This document shows positions 1 through 8,325 of a stretch of 64,000 nucleotides of DNA, one piece after another (the stretch's first letter is position 1; each line of letters opens with the position of its first letter). The notes below the pieces were generated by a model. The model ran no database searches, had not been told where the DNA came from, and saw only the letters and a list, made by a program, of their open reading frames with translations. Source of the DNA: Arenivirga flava (GTDB lineage: Bacteria; Actinomycetota; Actinomycetes; Actinomycetales; Microbacteriaceae); NCBI RefSeq assembly GCF_030161575.1, contig NZ_BSUL01000001.1, positions 1,488,001 through 1,552,000 of the forward strand. Direction: 5' to 3'. The position numbers and the translations under genes were made by a program.

Positions 1-528
1 CGCGCGCTCGACGGCCTCGAGATCGACACGGATCTGCGCTGGGAGCTGCTCGAGGGCCTCGTGCTGCTCGGCCGCGCCGGCGAGTCCGAGGTGGTCGCGG
101 CCCTGGAGTCCGACAACACCGCCACCGGCGCCCAGGCGGCCGCACGGCTGCGCGCCGCGATCCCGACGGCCGAGGCGAAGCTGGCGGCGTTCGCGTCACT
201 GGTCGACGTCGACACCGCGCCCAACATGATCGTGCGCAACACGGCGCTGGGCTTCCAGCACGTGATCGACCCGGCGCCGCTCGAGGCCACCGTCGAGCGC
301 TACTTCGACAGCCTCACCACCCTGTGGGCCGAGCGCAGCTACCACATCGCCGACACGGTGATCTCGGGGCTCTACCCGGCGCCGCTGGCCTCCGAGGCGC
401 TGCGCGAGCGCACCGAGGCGTGGCTCGCCGCGAACCCCGGGACGCCGGCGCTGCGCCGCATCGTCATCGAGTCGCTGGCCGGCGTGGAGCGCGCGCTCCT
501 GGCGCAGGAGCGCGACCGCCGGGCCTGA
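1..528 (+). CDS. pepN: Aminopeptidase N, C-terminal fragment
   Basis: The frame is open from the first base, so this is the 3' end of a gene that begins outside the window. About 175 residues are visible, all helical, including DTDLRWELL near the start and a closing ERALLAQERDRRA. This resembles the ERAP1-like C-terminal helical-repeat domain of M1 zinc aminopeptidases (PepN), cytoplasmic enzymes that remove N-terminal residues from peptides. The catalytic HExxH part is not in view, so the family call rests on the tail alone. A strong hairpin (542-573) follows. In mycobacteria pepN also lies close to glbO, as here. Confidence 0.75.
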   Translation, partial: RALDGLEIDTDLRWELLEGLVLLGRAGESEVVAALESDNTATGAQAAARLRAAIPTAEAKLAAFASLVDVDTAPNMIVRNTALGFQHVIDPAPLEATVERYFDSLTTLWAERSYHIADTVISGLYPAPLASEALRERTEAWLAANPGTPALRRIVIESLAGVERALLAQERDRRA

Positions 529-541
529 GCCGAGCGGATGC

Positions 542-573
542 ACGGGGCGTCGACCTTCGGGTCGGCGCCCCGT
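542..573 (+). terminator. Rho-independent-type hairpin after pepN
   Basis: ACGGGGCG pairs with CGCCCCGT. One mismatch and a CGAC/GTCG inner stem follow, closing on a CTTCGG-like loop. It begins 14 bases after the pepN stop, as expected for a terminator. There is no clear T-tract. Confidence 0.65.
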
Positions 574-630
574 CGCCGTCTCAGGGCGACCGCACCCGGC
601 TCCCAGCGACCCCCGACCTAGAATTCGGGG

Positions 631-1644
631 ATGGACGAACCGACCACCGGATTCTGGGCCGGGCTGATCGCCTTCCTGCGGGAGTGGCCCATCCTGCAGG
701 CCCTCATCGTCGTCGTGATCGCGGTCGTCGTGCGCTGGGTGCTGCAGTTCGCCATCCGCCGCACGGTGGCCCAGATCGTCTCCGGCGTCAAGAAGGGCCA
801 GGGCACCTCCGACACGCAGGCGATCATCAACTCGCCGCTGGCCGCGGTGCGCGTCGTGCAGCGCACGCGCACCATCGGCACGGTGCTCGGCAACATCGTC
901 ACCTGGCTGGTCGTCGTCGTTGCGTTCCTCGCCGTCCTCAACCGCTTCCAGGTCGACCTCGGGCCGGTCGTCGGCTCGGCCGCCGTCGCGACCGCAGCGC
1001 TCGGCTTCGGTGCGCAGAACATCATCAAGGACATCCTGCAGGGCCTGTTCATGGTGTTCGAGGACCAGCTCGGCGTCGGCGACGTCGTCGACCTGGGTCC
1101 GGCGACGGGCGTGGTCGAGGAGGTGGGCATCCGCATCACGAAGGTGCGCGACGTCAACGGCACCCTGTGGTTCGTGCGCAACGGCGAGATCCTGCGCGTC
1201 GGCAACATGTCGCAGGGCTGGGCCCGCGTGATCATCGACCTGGCGGTGCCCTACGACACCGACGTGCAGGAGGTGCAGGCGCTCATCCTGAAGACCGCGA
1301 AGGCGCTCGCGGCCGACCCGAAGTGGGCGCCGCGCATCCTCGAGACGCCGGAGCTCTGGGGCCTCGAGTCGATCTCGGCCGAGGCCATGGTCATCCGCCT
1401 CGTCGCGAAGACGCGCACGTCGACCAAGGACGACGTCGCCCGCGAGCTGCGGGTGCGCCTGAAAGGCGCGCTCGACGAGGCCGGCATCAAGCTGCCGCAG
1501 CTCGGCAGCATCGTGCTGAGCGGATTCGAGGGAGCCGCCTCGGTGCGCGGCGCCCAGCCCCCGCGCACCAAGCCGGTGCCGGTGCCGAACAAGGCGCCCC
1601 GGGCCCCGCGCGCGCCGCGCAAGCCGAAGGGCGGCGACGCCTGA
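631..1644 (+). CDS. mscS: Small-conductance mechanosensitive channel, MscS family
   Basis: This 337-residue membrane protein should open under membrane tension and release solutes during hypo-osmotic shock. Hydrophobic segments lie at about residues 18-38 and 82-103. The pore-lining helix carries the MscS-type stretch GFGAQNIIKD at about 125-134, followed by the beta domain (MVFEDQLGVGD and onward). The tail after about 300 is Pro/Lys/Arg-rich and probably disordered. The ATG follows GGGG weakly; no better start is evident. Its TGA overlaps the ATG of the globin gene by one base, so the two are probably translated together. Confidence 0.9.
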   Translation: MDEPTTGFWAGLIAFLREWPILQALIVVVIAVVVRWVLQFAIRRTVAQIVSGVKKGQGTSDTQAIINSPLAAVRVVQRTRTIGTVLGNIVTWLVVVVAFLAVLNRFQVDLGPVVGSAAVATAALGFGAQNIIKDILQGLFMVFEDQLGVGDVVDLGPATGVVEEVGIRITKVRDVNGTLWFVRNGEILRVGNMSQGWARVIIDLAVPYDTDVQEVQALILKTAKALAADPKWAPRILETPELWGLESISAEAMVIRLVAKTRTSTKDDVARELRVRLKGALDEAGIKLPQLGSIVLSGFEGAASVRGAQPPRTKPVPVPNKAPRAPRAPRKPKGGDA

Positions 1645-2066
1645 TGGCCGATCTGACCCTGCGGATGGGCGAGGGCGGCGACAGCGTGCAGAGCACCTTC
1701 TGGAACCAGGTGGGAGGTCGGCCGACCTTCGAGCGGCTGGTGCGCCGCTTCTACGAGGAGGTGCGCGTCGACGACGTGCTCTGGCCGATGTACCCGGAGG
1801 AGGACCTGGAGGGGGCGATCCAGCGCCTCACGGGCTTCCTGGAGCAGTACTGGGGCGGGCCGACGACCTACAGCCGCGAGCGCGGGCATCCCCGGCTGCG
1901 CATGCGGCACATGCCGTTCCGGGTGAACCCGGAGGCGCGCGACCGGTGGCTGCGCTGCATGCGCGTCGCGGTCGACGACCTGCAGCTCTCGCCGCTGCAC
2001 GAGGCGGAGCTCTGGGACTACCTGGAGCGCGCCGCGCACGCCATGGTCAACACCTTCGAGCCTTGA
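1644..2066 (+). CDS. glbO: Truncated haemoglobin, group II (GlbO type)
   Basis: This 140-residue 2/2 globin should bind haem and O2 or act in oxygen/NO chemistry. Visible landmarks are Tyr37 in RRFYEEV (B10), His89 in RMRHMPF (proximal F8) and Trp102 in RDRWLRC (G8), the combination typical of group II (TrHbO). The N-terminal extension before FWNQVGG is about 17 residues. The start ATG overlaps the mscS stop (TGATG), implying translational coupling. It converges on the hypothetical gene ending at 2091. Confidence 0.9.
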   Translation: MADLTLRMGEGGDSVQSTFWNQVGGRPTFERLVRRFYEEVRVDDVLWPMYPEEDLEGAIQRLTGFLEQYWGGPTTYSRERGHPRLRMRHMPFRVNPEARDRWLRCMRVAVDDLQLSPLHEAELWDYLERAAHAMVNTFEP

Positions 2067-2090
2067 ACAGGTGTTTGGGGTAGCGGGCGG

Positions 2091-2768
2091 TCAGCCCGCC
2101 AGGGACCAGTTCGGCCGCTTGACGAGCACGTGCCCGCGCGTCGTGCTGACCCGGGTCCAGGGACCGGCCTCGTAGACCGAGGCCTCGTCGCCATCGGCGA
2201 GGAAGCCCAGCGAGAAGGCCGCGAACGCCGCCGCGGCCGGCACGTGCTCGTGGTCCTCGATGCTGCGGCCCCACACCTCGGCGCGAACGCGCTGCACGAT
2301 CTGCTCGCCCGTGTTGCCGCCGAGCGTGTCCTTGACCTCGTCGATGCCCTCCCGGGCGACGGTCTCGAGCAGGGCCGCGGGGACGGCGTCGAACTCGATC
2401 CAGCCTCCGCGCGGCGGCGAGATGGCCGCCCAGGCGAGCGTCTGCACCTCGATCGGCAGGGTGAGGGTCACCGGACCCGCCACGTCGTCGCTGCGCTCCT
2501 CGAGCCGCGCGAAGCGTTCGAGCAGCGAGCGCATGGGCACGACCACGTCGAGCTCGGCCTCCTCCTCGAGGGCGAGGGTGCGCAGCCCCAGCACGGTCGG
2601 GCTGCGATCGAGCAGCCCCGCCGGGGTGAACACGGCGACGTACACGGCGAGCACGGAGCCGGTCGCGATGAGGCGCACCGAGCCGTCCTCGACCCTCCCG
2701 GCGCGGCGCAGGAACACCTGCAGGTCGGCGAGCGAGAGGGCGTCGGGGAGGATGATCGAGCGGTTCAT
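2091..2768 (-). CDS. Conserved hypothetical protein, 225 aa
   Basis: This is a soluble protein with no signal peptide or membrane segment. It begins MNRSIILPDALSLADL and contains a long alpha/beta body with PPRGGW and a final TRGHVLVKRPNWSLAG. I do not recognise a named family; it looks like an actinobacterial protein of unknown function. It is divergent from tesB (53 bp apart) and convergent with glbO, so it probably has its own promoter in the short gap at 2769-2821. No catalytic motif is obvious. Confidence 0.7.
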   Translation of the reverse strand: MNRSIILPDALSLADLQVFLRRAGRVEDGSVRLIATGSVLAVYVAVFTPAGLLDRSPTVLGLRTLALEEEAELDVVVPMRSLLERFARLEERSDDVAGPVTLTLPIEVQTLAWAAISPPRGGWIEFDAVPAALLETVAREGIDEVKDTLGGNTGEQIVQRVRAEVWGRSIEDHEHVPAAAAFAAFSLGFLADGDEASVYEAGPWTRVSTTRGHVLVKRPNWSLAG

Positions 2769-2821
2769 GCGACCTCTAAACTAACCGTCGCACGACGCCC
2801 ACCGCACGCAGGGAGCCGCCC

Positions 2822-3712
2822 ATGTCCGATCCGCTCGCCAGCTTCCTCACCTCGCTCGACCTCGTCGACACGGGTGCGCGCACGAGCGAGGACATCTCGA
2901 CGGGACCCAGCGAGTGGATGCCGCAGGGCCGCGTCTTCGGCGGCCAGGTGCTCGCCCAGTCGCTCGTCGCGGCCGGGCGCACGGCGCCGGAGGGGCGCGC
3001 GGCCCACTCCATGCACGGCTACTTCCTGCGCCCGGGCGACGCGAACCTTCCGATCACGTTCGGCGTGGACCGCATCCACGACGGCCGCTCGTTCTCGACC
3101 CGCCGCACCCAGGCCTACCAGGAGGGCGTGCCGATCCTGTCGATGATCGCCTCGTTCCAGGAGGAGCAGCCGGGGCTCGAGCACCAGGAGGCGATGCCCG
3201 AGGGCCTGCCCGACCCGGAGTCGCTGCCGAGCGCCGCGGAGGCGCTGCACGGGGTCGACCACCCGGTCGCGAAGCACTGGGCCACCTCGCGCGCCTTCGA
3301 CCTGCGCCACGTCGAGCAGCCGATCTACTTCACCGCCGACGGCGAGCGCACGGCGCGGCAGGCCGTCTGGCTGCGCGCGATCGGACGCCTGCCCGACGAC
3401 CCGATCGTGCATCGGGCCGCCCTCGCCTACGCGAGCGACTACGCCATCCTCGAGCCGATCCTGCGCCGCCACGGTGCGCCGTGGGGCACCCCGGGCCTCA
3501 AGATGGCGAGCCTCGACCACGCCATGTGGTGGCACCGCGACGGACGAGCGGACGAGTGGGTGCTGTACACCCAGGAGTCCCCCTCCGCGAGCTCCGGCCG
3601 CGGGCTCTCGCTGGGGCGGATCTTCGATCGTGCCGGCCGGCTGCTCGCCACCGTGGCGCAGGAGGGCATGGTGCGGGTGCCCGGGGCGTCCCGCGAGACC
3701 CTCACGCGCTGA
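2822..3712 (+). CDS. tesB: Acyl-CoA thioesterase II (double hotdog)
   Basis: This 296-residue enzyme hydrolyses acyl-CoA to free acid and CoA in the cytoplasm. The first hotdog domain shows VFGGQVLAQSLVAA and HSMHGYFLRPGD. The second carries the TesB-type SLDHAMWWHR (catalytic Asp) and ends with RGLSLGRIFDRAGRLLATV plus a Gln in AQEG. The length matches TesB from other bacteria (about 285-300). The ATG is preceded by GGGAGCC. Its 3' end overlaps the convergent UTRA gene by 11 bp. Confidence 0.92.
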   Translation: MSDPLASFLTSLDLVDTGARTSEDISTGPSEWMPQGRVFGGQVLAQSLVAAGRTAPEGRAAHSMHGYFLRPGDANLPITFGVDRIHDGRSFSTRRTQAYQEGVPILSMIASFQEEQPGLEHQEAMPEGLPDPESLPSAAEALHGVDHPVAKHWATSRAFDLRHVEQPIYFTADGERTARQAVWLRAIGRLPDDPIVHRAALAYASDYAILEPILRRHGAPWGTPGLKMASLDHAMWWHRDGRADEWVLYTQESPSASSGRGLSLGRIFDRAGRLLATVAQEGMVRVPGASRETLTR

Positions 3713-4172
3713 CCAGTCGCTCCGGCGCGTGCTCCGGACGGTAGCGGTCGTCGGCCAGCTCGAGTGCGGCGCCCCGCAGGTCGCGCACGGAGCGCACCAC
3801 GCGCAGCACGGGGCTCGAGCGCCGCACGCCGAGCAGCCGGGCGTCCTCCCCGCTCGCAGCCGCGGCGCCCACCCGCCGCACGCTGTGCTCGACGATCAGC
3901 TCGAGGCCCTCCTCGAGGGAGCCCATGATCGAGTCGACGTCGTCCGGCAGCGGCTGGATGGCCGCCGCGAGCCAGCCGGGGTAGGTCGCCCGCGACACCA
4001 GGGCCGGCATCCCGTCGACGCGGAGCAGCCGCAGCACATGCAGCACCGGGTCGCGGCCGGCGAGACCGAACGCGTCGGCCTCGCGCGCGGTGGCGTCCGC
4101 GAGCCGGGAGCGCAGGGTCAGGCCACGCCAGCCGGCGGCGCTGCGCTGCTCGATCGTCATGGTCCCCGTCAT
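3702..4172 (-). CDS. UTRA-domain-only protein (GntR/HutC ligand-binding domain)
   Basis: 156 residues from MTGTMTIEQ, or 152 from the inner ATG at 4160. The sequence VLHVLRLLRVDGMPALVSRATYP and the later LELADDRYRPEHA fit the UTRA domain, the chorismate-lyase fold that senses ligands in HutC-type GntR regulators. The usual N-terminal winged helix is missing: upstream in frame there is no HTH-like sequence, only low-complexity Arg/Pro-rich translation. It could be a stand-alone ligand binder or a co-regulator. It overlaps the tesB 3' end. Confidence 0.6.
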   Translation of the reverse strand: MTGTMTIEQRSAAGWRGLTLRSRLADATAREADAFGLAGRDPVLHVLRLLRVDGMPALVSRATYPGWLAAAIQPLPDDVDSIMGSLEEGLELIVEHSVRRVGAAAASGEDARLLGVRRSSPVLRVVRSVRDLRGAALELADDRYRPEHAPERLVSA

Positions 4173-4302
4173 CCGCCCCGTACGGGGGCGCGCCGAGCCT
4201 CCCAGCCGCGGACGTCCGGATGGTGAGCAGCGGGTGAACGGGGAGCGACGCGCTGGCGCGTGCGGTCGGCCCCTGACCGGGTGGCGCGCGTAGGCTGGTC
4301 GG

Positions 4303-4794
4303 GTGCAGCAGCCGGAAGCGATCCCGCCCCTCGACCTCGTCCTGAAGATCCAGGAGCGTCTCGCCGCCGTCGGCGCCCCGAGCGTCGTGGGCGGTTCCGG
4401 GCTGCTGTACTCGCTGGGGCACGTGACCGAGGTGCGCGGCTGGGACCTCGTGACCGACGCGCCGCCGTCGCGGGTGCGCCCCGTGCTGGGCGCGCTCGGA
4501 CTCGATGTCACCGCCATCGCGCCGCAGGGCGACCTCGTCACCGACCGGCACTTCCGCATCAACGCCGGCGACCACACCATCGACGTGCTCGTGAAGTTCC
4601 GCCTGCGCGCCGGCGAGGAGATCCGCGAGATCCCGGCGACGCCCGGCGCCACCTGGCGGGGTCTCGTCATGGCCCGTCCCGAGGAGTGGGCGCTCGTCTA
4701 CACGCTGGTCGGCCGCTCCGATCGAGCGGCGATGCTCAGCGCTCCGCCAGCACCGCCGACCCAGCCCCCGACCGCACCGGCTGGATGGCGCTGA
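4303..4794 (+). CDS. Nucleotidyltransferase-like protein, 163 aa
   Basis: Starts at GTG (MQQPEAIPPLDL). The region VVGGSGLLYSLG then RGWDLVTDAPPS resembles the GGSGLhh...D(L/V)hhD layout of minimal nucleotidyltransferases, with a possible second acidic strand in DHTIDVLVKF. It lacks an obvious second domain. The final about 20 residues (PPAPPTQPPTAPAGWR) overlap the opposite-strand methyltransferase and may be a read-through tail. The function is uncertain; DNA/RNA or antibiotic substrates cannot be distinguished. Confidence 0.5.
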   Translation: MQQPEAIPPLDLVLKIQERLAAVGAPSVVGGSGLLYSLGHVTEVRGWDLVTDAPPSRVRPVLGALGLDVTAIAPQGDLVTDRHFRINAGDHTIDVLVKFRLRAGEEIREIPATPGATWRGLVMARPEEWALVYTLVGRSDRAAMLSAPPAPPTQPPTAPAGWR

Positions 4795-5250
4795 AGCCGG
4801 CCCGCTCCATCCGCTCGGCCACCGCGGTGAGCACGCCCTCCGCGTCCCGGCCGGGCAGCGCGGCGCCGTAGGCGATCGCCAGCCGACCCCGGGCGCCAGC
4901 GCCTCGCGCAGCACCGCGAGCTCGCGATCGGCGGCCGCCGCCCAGAACACGTTCACGTTGATCGAGAACGCCAGGTCGTAGGTGCCGGCTTGCGGCCGGA
5001 AGTCGGCGAGGCTGCTCTCGACGAGCTCCAGCCGGCCGCTCACGAGGTGCTTCGCGTTGCGATGCCCCGACTGGCGCAGCGCTGTCGCGGAGCGGTCGAC
5101 GAGCGTCATGCGCCCGCCGCCGAGGCGGTCGCAGATGAGCTGCGCGGCCACGCCCGGCCCGCCGCCGATCTCGAGCACCCGCGCATCCGGCCGCGGGGCG
5201 AGCAGCTCCACCAGCCAGCGGACGCGTTCGGGCACGGGCTTCGTCGGCAT
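4736..5250 (-). CDS. SAM-dependent methyltransferase (frameshifted)
   Basis: The N-terminal part starts MPTKPVPERVRWLVELL and shows the class I methyltransferase motif I, VLEIGGGPGVAAQL, then TLVDRSATAL and FSINVNVFW. After LREALAPG the frame is lost. The proper continuation GRLAIAYGAALPG...AVLAER lies in another frame. One extra C in the CCCC run at 4887-4890 restores an open frame of 171 residues. It is probably a sequencing deletion, though a true null cannot be excluded. The substrate is unknown. The small size resembles UbiE-like methyltransferases of actinobacteria. Confidence 0.7.
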
Positions 5251-5367
5251 GCTCCCTGTGTAGGCCACGCACCTGGGTCCCACCCGCACAGGGTACGTCG
5301 AGCGGATGCTCTGGGAACGCGCTGGACACGCTCCGAACGCTCGGCGGCGTGCCGATACCGTGACCGC

Positions 5368-6483
5368 ATGGGCAGCACGAACAGCGAGGCGGACGCGAAG
5401 CTCCGCCGCATCCTCACCGACCGCCTCGGCACCGCCGGACTGCGCAGCCTGCAGGCGCTGCTCGTGCTCGGTCTGGCCGCGGTCGTCGTGCTGGGGCTGC
5501 TGCAGCTGAAGCTCGTCGTGATCCCGGTGATGATCGCCCTCATCGTCGCCTCCGCCTTCGCGCCGGTCATCGGCTGGCTGCGGCGCCACCGGGTGGGTCC
5601 GATGCTCGCGACCTGGATCACGCTCATCAGCAGCCTGGTCGTCTTCGGCGGCGTGATCACCCTCATCGTCTTCGCCGTGCGCACCCAGTGGTCCACGCTC
5701 GCCGACTCTGCGGTGGAGGGCATCGAGCAGCTGCGCGACTTCGTGCTGAACGGCCCCCTCCCGGTCGATCAGGCCCAGATCGACGAGCTCGTCGACACGG
5801 CCACCGGTTTCCTCACGAGCGAGCAGTTCGGCACCGGCGCGGTGGCCGGCCTCTCCGCGGCCGGCGAGATCGCCACGGGCGCCGTGCTGCTCGTCGTGGT
5901 GCTGTTCTTCTTCCTCAAGGACGGCGACCGCATCTGGGCGTTCCTCATCTCGCCGCTGCGCGGCGAGCGCCACCGCCGCGGTGAGGAGATCGGCACGACG
6001 ACCGTCAAGACCTTCGGCGGCTACATCCGCGGCACCGCGATCGTGGCGCTCGTCGACTCGGTGTTCATCGGCATCGGCCTCTGGGTCCTGCAGGTGCCGC
6101 TGGCGCTGCCCCTGGCCGTCATCGTCTTCATCGCGGCCTTCATCCCCATCGTCGGCGCGACGCTCGCCGGCACGCTCGCCGCCCTCGTGGCGCTCGTCGC
6201 CAACGACCCGATCAACGCGATCTGGGTGATCGCGGTGGTCGTGGCCGTCAACCAGATCGAGGGCAACTTTCTGCAGCCGGTCGTCATGGGCCAGTCGCTC
6301 AAGCTGCATCCGCTCGTCATCCTGCTCGCCCTGACCGCGGGCACGATCCTCGGCGGCATCCTCGGTGCGATCCTCTCGGTGCCGATCGCGGCCGCCGGAT
6401 GGCAGATCGCCAAGATCCTCGCGCGCCCGACGCCGGAGGAGGCCGTGGCGCCGCCGAAGCGGCGCCGCCGGCTCTTCGGCTAG
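5368..6483 (+). CDS. AI-2E family transporter (TqsA/PerM family)
   Basis: 371 residues from ATG at 5368. Two N-terminal helices (LQALLVLGLAAVVVLG and LVVIPVMIALIVASAF) are followed by a soluble middle (about 95-165), then a conserved block with VVLFFFLKDGDRIW, LVDSVFIGIG and the terminal helices around FIPIVGATLAGTLAALVAL and NFLQPVVMGQSLKLHPLVIL. This is the typical PF01594 pattern. Members export small molecules (AI-2 in E. coli TqsA) or act as ion-linked exchangers; the substrate here is unknown. The tail is basic (PPKRRRRLFG). It is convergent with the CobW-like gene, overlapping 4 bp. Confidence 0.9.
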   Translation: MGSTNSEADAKLRRILTDRLGTAGLRSLQALLVLGLAAVVVLGLLQLKLVVIPVMIALIVASAFAPVIGWLRRHRVGPMLATWITLISSLVVFGGVITLIVFAVRTQWSTLADSAVEGIEQLRDFVLNGPLPVDQAQIDELVDTATGFLTSEQFGTGAVAGLSAAGEIATGAVLLVVVLFFFLKDGDRIWAFLISPLRGERHRRGEEIGTTTVKTFGGYIRGTAIVALVDSVFIGIGLWVLQVPLALPLAVIVFIAAFIPIVGATLAGTLAALVALVANDPINAIWVIAVVVAVNQIEGNFLQPVVMGQSLKLHPLVILLALTAGTILGGILGAILSVPIAAAGWQIAKILARPTPEEAVAPPKRRRRLFG

Positions 6484-7514
6484 GAGGCCATCGGCGCGTC
6501 CGGCAGCGTGTCCTCGTAGGCGCTCCAGACCGCGGGGCCGGCCAGCAGCTCCCCGTCGGTCAGCAGGCACGCGGCCAGCGAGGAGCGGATGCGGTCGACA
6601 TCGAGTCCCAGCCCCAGCAGCACGAGCTCCTGCCCGATCGGCGCGCCGCGCACGCCCTGGCGCAGCGGGGTGCGGGTCAGCGTCAGCACGTCGCCGGCGC
6701 TGGACCACCCGTGCACCGCGCCACGACGCGACGCCAGGGAGACGAAGCCCTTCGAGCGCAGCACGCGCCCGACGCGCTCGGGTTCGAGCCCGTGCGCGAC
6801 GAGTTCCGCCAGACGGCTCGGGTGGAAGGGGCGCGGATCGCGGAAGACGACGGCGCGCTCGGGCGCCCTGCCGGGCGGGGGCACGGCGCCGGCCAGCTCG
6901 CGCCGCCAGGCGGCGCCGTCGCCCAGGCGACCGAGCTCCGCAGCACCGGTGCACGGGGCCGGCTCGCCCGCGCCGGCGTCGGCGCACACCACGGACGGGT
7001 GGAGCGTCTCGACCGCCGCGATCAGATCGCGGTGCACGGCGGCGCTCACCCGCTCGCAGCCGACGAGCAGCACCACGCTGGCGTGCTCGATCTGGCGGGC
7101 GAGCAGGCTCGGGAGGTAATCGTCCTGCGCCACGAGCTCGTCGGACGGGCGGTGGCCGAGCAGCTGCTCGGCCAGCGGTGCCGCCTCGAGCACGGCGACG
7201 ACGTCGCTGAGATGCAGTCGACCGGCAGCAGCCGGCCCGGCGAGCGCATCCTGCAGTGTGCGGCCCACGGCGACGAAGCGCTCGCAGAGCGGCAGCGCGA
7301 CGATGGCGGGCGGCACCCGCCGCCCCTCCCAGGCGGGCGCCACCAGTCGGCCAGTCAGCTCGGGCACGGCGCCCGGAGCATCCGGGGCTGAGAGCCGCCG
7401 AGCTCGATGGCGGCGGGCGAGCGCTCCGGCCACGGCGTCGAGGTGGTCGTGAGCCGGTCCGATCACGAGGGTCACGGCGCCGTCGCGCATCCGCTGCATG
7501 TGCATCCCATCCAT
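6480..7514 (-). CDS. CobW/COG0523-like protein with degenerate GTPase domain
   Basis: 344 residues. The C-terminal half matches the CobW C-terminal domain: RVGRVLRSKGFVSLASR, a Trp in HGWSSAGDVLTL and a closing QELVLLGLGLD. The N-terminal half keeps the strand order but not the P-loop: where GFLGSGKTT is expected it reads VIGPAHDHLDAVAGAL, and no CxCC metal motif is visible. COG0523 proteins are zinc or other metal chaperones; this copy probably cannot bind GTP in the usual way. A Zur-like palindrome 25 bp upstream suggests zinc-starvation control. The start could also be ATG at 7505 or 7499. Confidence 0.7.
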   Translation of the reverse strand: MDGMHMQRMRDGAVTLVIGPAHDHLDAVAGALARRHRARRLSAPDAPGAVPELTGRLVAPAWEGRRVPPAIVALPLCERFVAVGRTLQDALAGPAAAGRLHLSDVVAVLEAAPLAEQLLGHRPSDELVAQDDYLPSLLARQIEHASVVLLVGCERVSAAVHRDLIAAVETLHPSVVCADAGAGEPAPCTGAAELGRLGDGAAWRRELAGAVPPPGRAPERAVVFRDPRPFHPSRLAELVAHGLEPERVGRVLRSKGFVSLASRRGAVHGWSSAGDVLTLTRTPLRQGVRGAPIGQELVLLGLGLDVDRIRSSLAACLLTDGELLAGPAVWSAYEDTLPDAPMAS

Positions 7515-7538
7515 CGCGCGCGAGTCGCGCCGACTAGA

Positions 7539-7553
7539 TGATAACGGTTCTCA
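7539..7553 (-). promoter_or_regulatory. Candidate Zur box
   Basis: TGATAACGGTTCTCA is a 7-1-7 imperfect palindrome (TGATAAC / GTTCTCA) that matches the general TGAnAAnnnTTnTCA pattern of actinobacterial Zur sites. It sits in the 48-bp gap upstream of the CobW-like gene, where it would overlap the promoter. The match is by eye to the general pattern only. Confidence 0.55.
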
Positions 7554-7562
7554 GCAAGGCGA

Positions 7563-8032
7563 TCACCGGCGGCGCGAGAACTCCAGCGGCGCCTCGAGGT
7601 ACGGCGACCAGACGTCGCGCTCACGGTCCGAGATGCGCCGGGGCCGCTCGCTCGCCCGGTCGACGAGCACGATCGTCGTCGTCGCCCGCGTGTAGAGCAC
7701 CGCGGGCGCGACCTCGGCGGGCGAGCACACCTCGTAGCAGACTTCGAGGCTCGCTCCCCGAGCCGCCCGATCCACAGCTGCACGTCGAGCGGTGCGCGCC
7801 AGTAGGGCACCGGGGCGAGGTACTCGACCTCCTGGCGCGCGATGAGCGAGAGCGTGTCGGCCGTCGGCGAACCGTCGAGCACGGCCGTGCTGGAACCCGC
7901 GGCGGAGGCGTCCGTCGCCCAGAACGCGGCGATGCGCGCCTCCTCCAGCAGCCGCAGCATCTCCGCGTTGTTGACGTGTCCGTAAGCGTCGAGGTCGGAC
8001 CAGCGCAGCTGGATCGGCACGTGAAGTCTCAT
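7563..8032 (-). CDS. Hotdog acyl-CoA thioesterase, 4-hydroxybenzoyl-CoA type (frameshifted)
   Basis: Begins MRLHVPIQLRWSDLDAYGHVNN, the hallmark (D-x-D/N-x-x-G-H-V-N-N) of the 4HBT/YbgC thioesterases with the catalytic Asp. It continues through FEVEYLAP-like EVEYLAPVPYW to LWIGRLG. There the frame breaks and resumes as ASLEVCYEVCSP...VWSPYLEAPLEF. Adding one C to the CCCC run near 7758 restores a 156-residue protein. I think the gene is intact and the base missing. It would hydrolyse a cytoplasmic acyl-CoA of unknown identity. Confidence 0.75.
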
Positions 8033-8325
8033 GAGGTTGCCAGGAATCTCTCTGCTACGGTGGTCGACGGTCCTCCTTACGGGGGACTGCAACAGCCTAG
8101 GCCGCGACCGCGGATTCGGAGCCCTCTGCAGGGGGCGGGAGTCCCGCGGGCGTATGGTCCGGCGGGTGCCGGTGACGATCCCGATGATCGCGCCAGAGCG
8201 CCTCGCGTTCGCCCCGAGTGCATCCAGTGCACGGGCTTGACCGCGAGCCGTCCATGCCCCGTCGACCCGGACGAGACCGAGAGCCCTGGCAGCGCCGACC
8301 CTGCGCGCCGGGCAGCAGGAATCAC
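8033..8325 (+). promoter_or_regulatory. Untranslated leader/promoter region of the betaine transporter operon
   Basis: There is no supported gene in these 293 bases. The region holds a 7-bp hairpin with a four-base loop at 8070-8087 (GTCCTCC/GGGGGAC) and a GTGCA...TGCAC inverted repeat near 8218-8232. A long structured leader or osmoregulated promoter is possible, but I recognise no known riboswitch. Confidence 0.3.

Noticed and set aside
3439-6987. Minus-strand open frame of over 1,100 codons
   Set aside because: It runs antisense to AI-2E and other genes; only its middle (the methyltransferase part) has real motifs.
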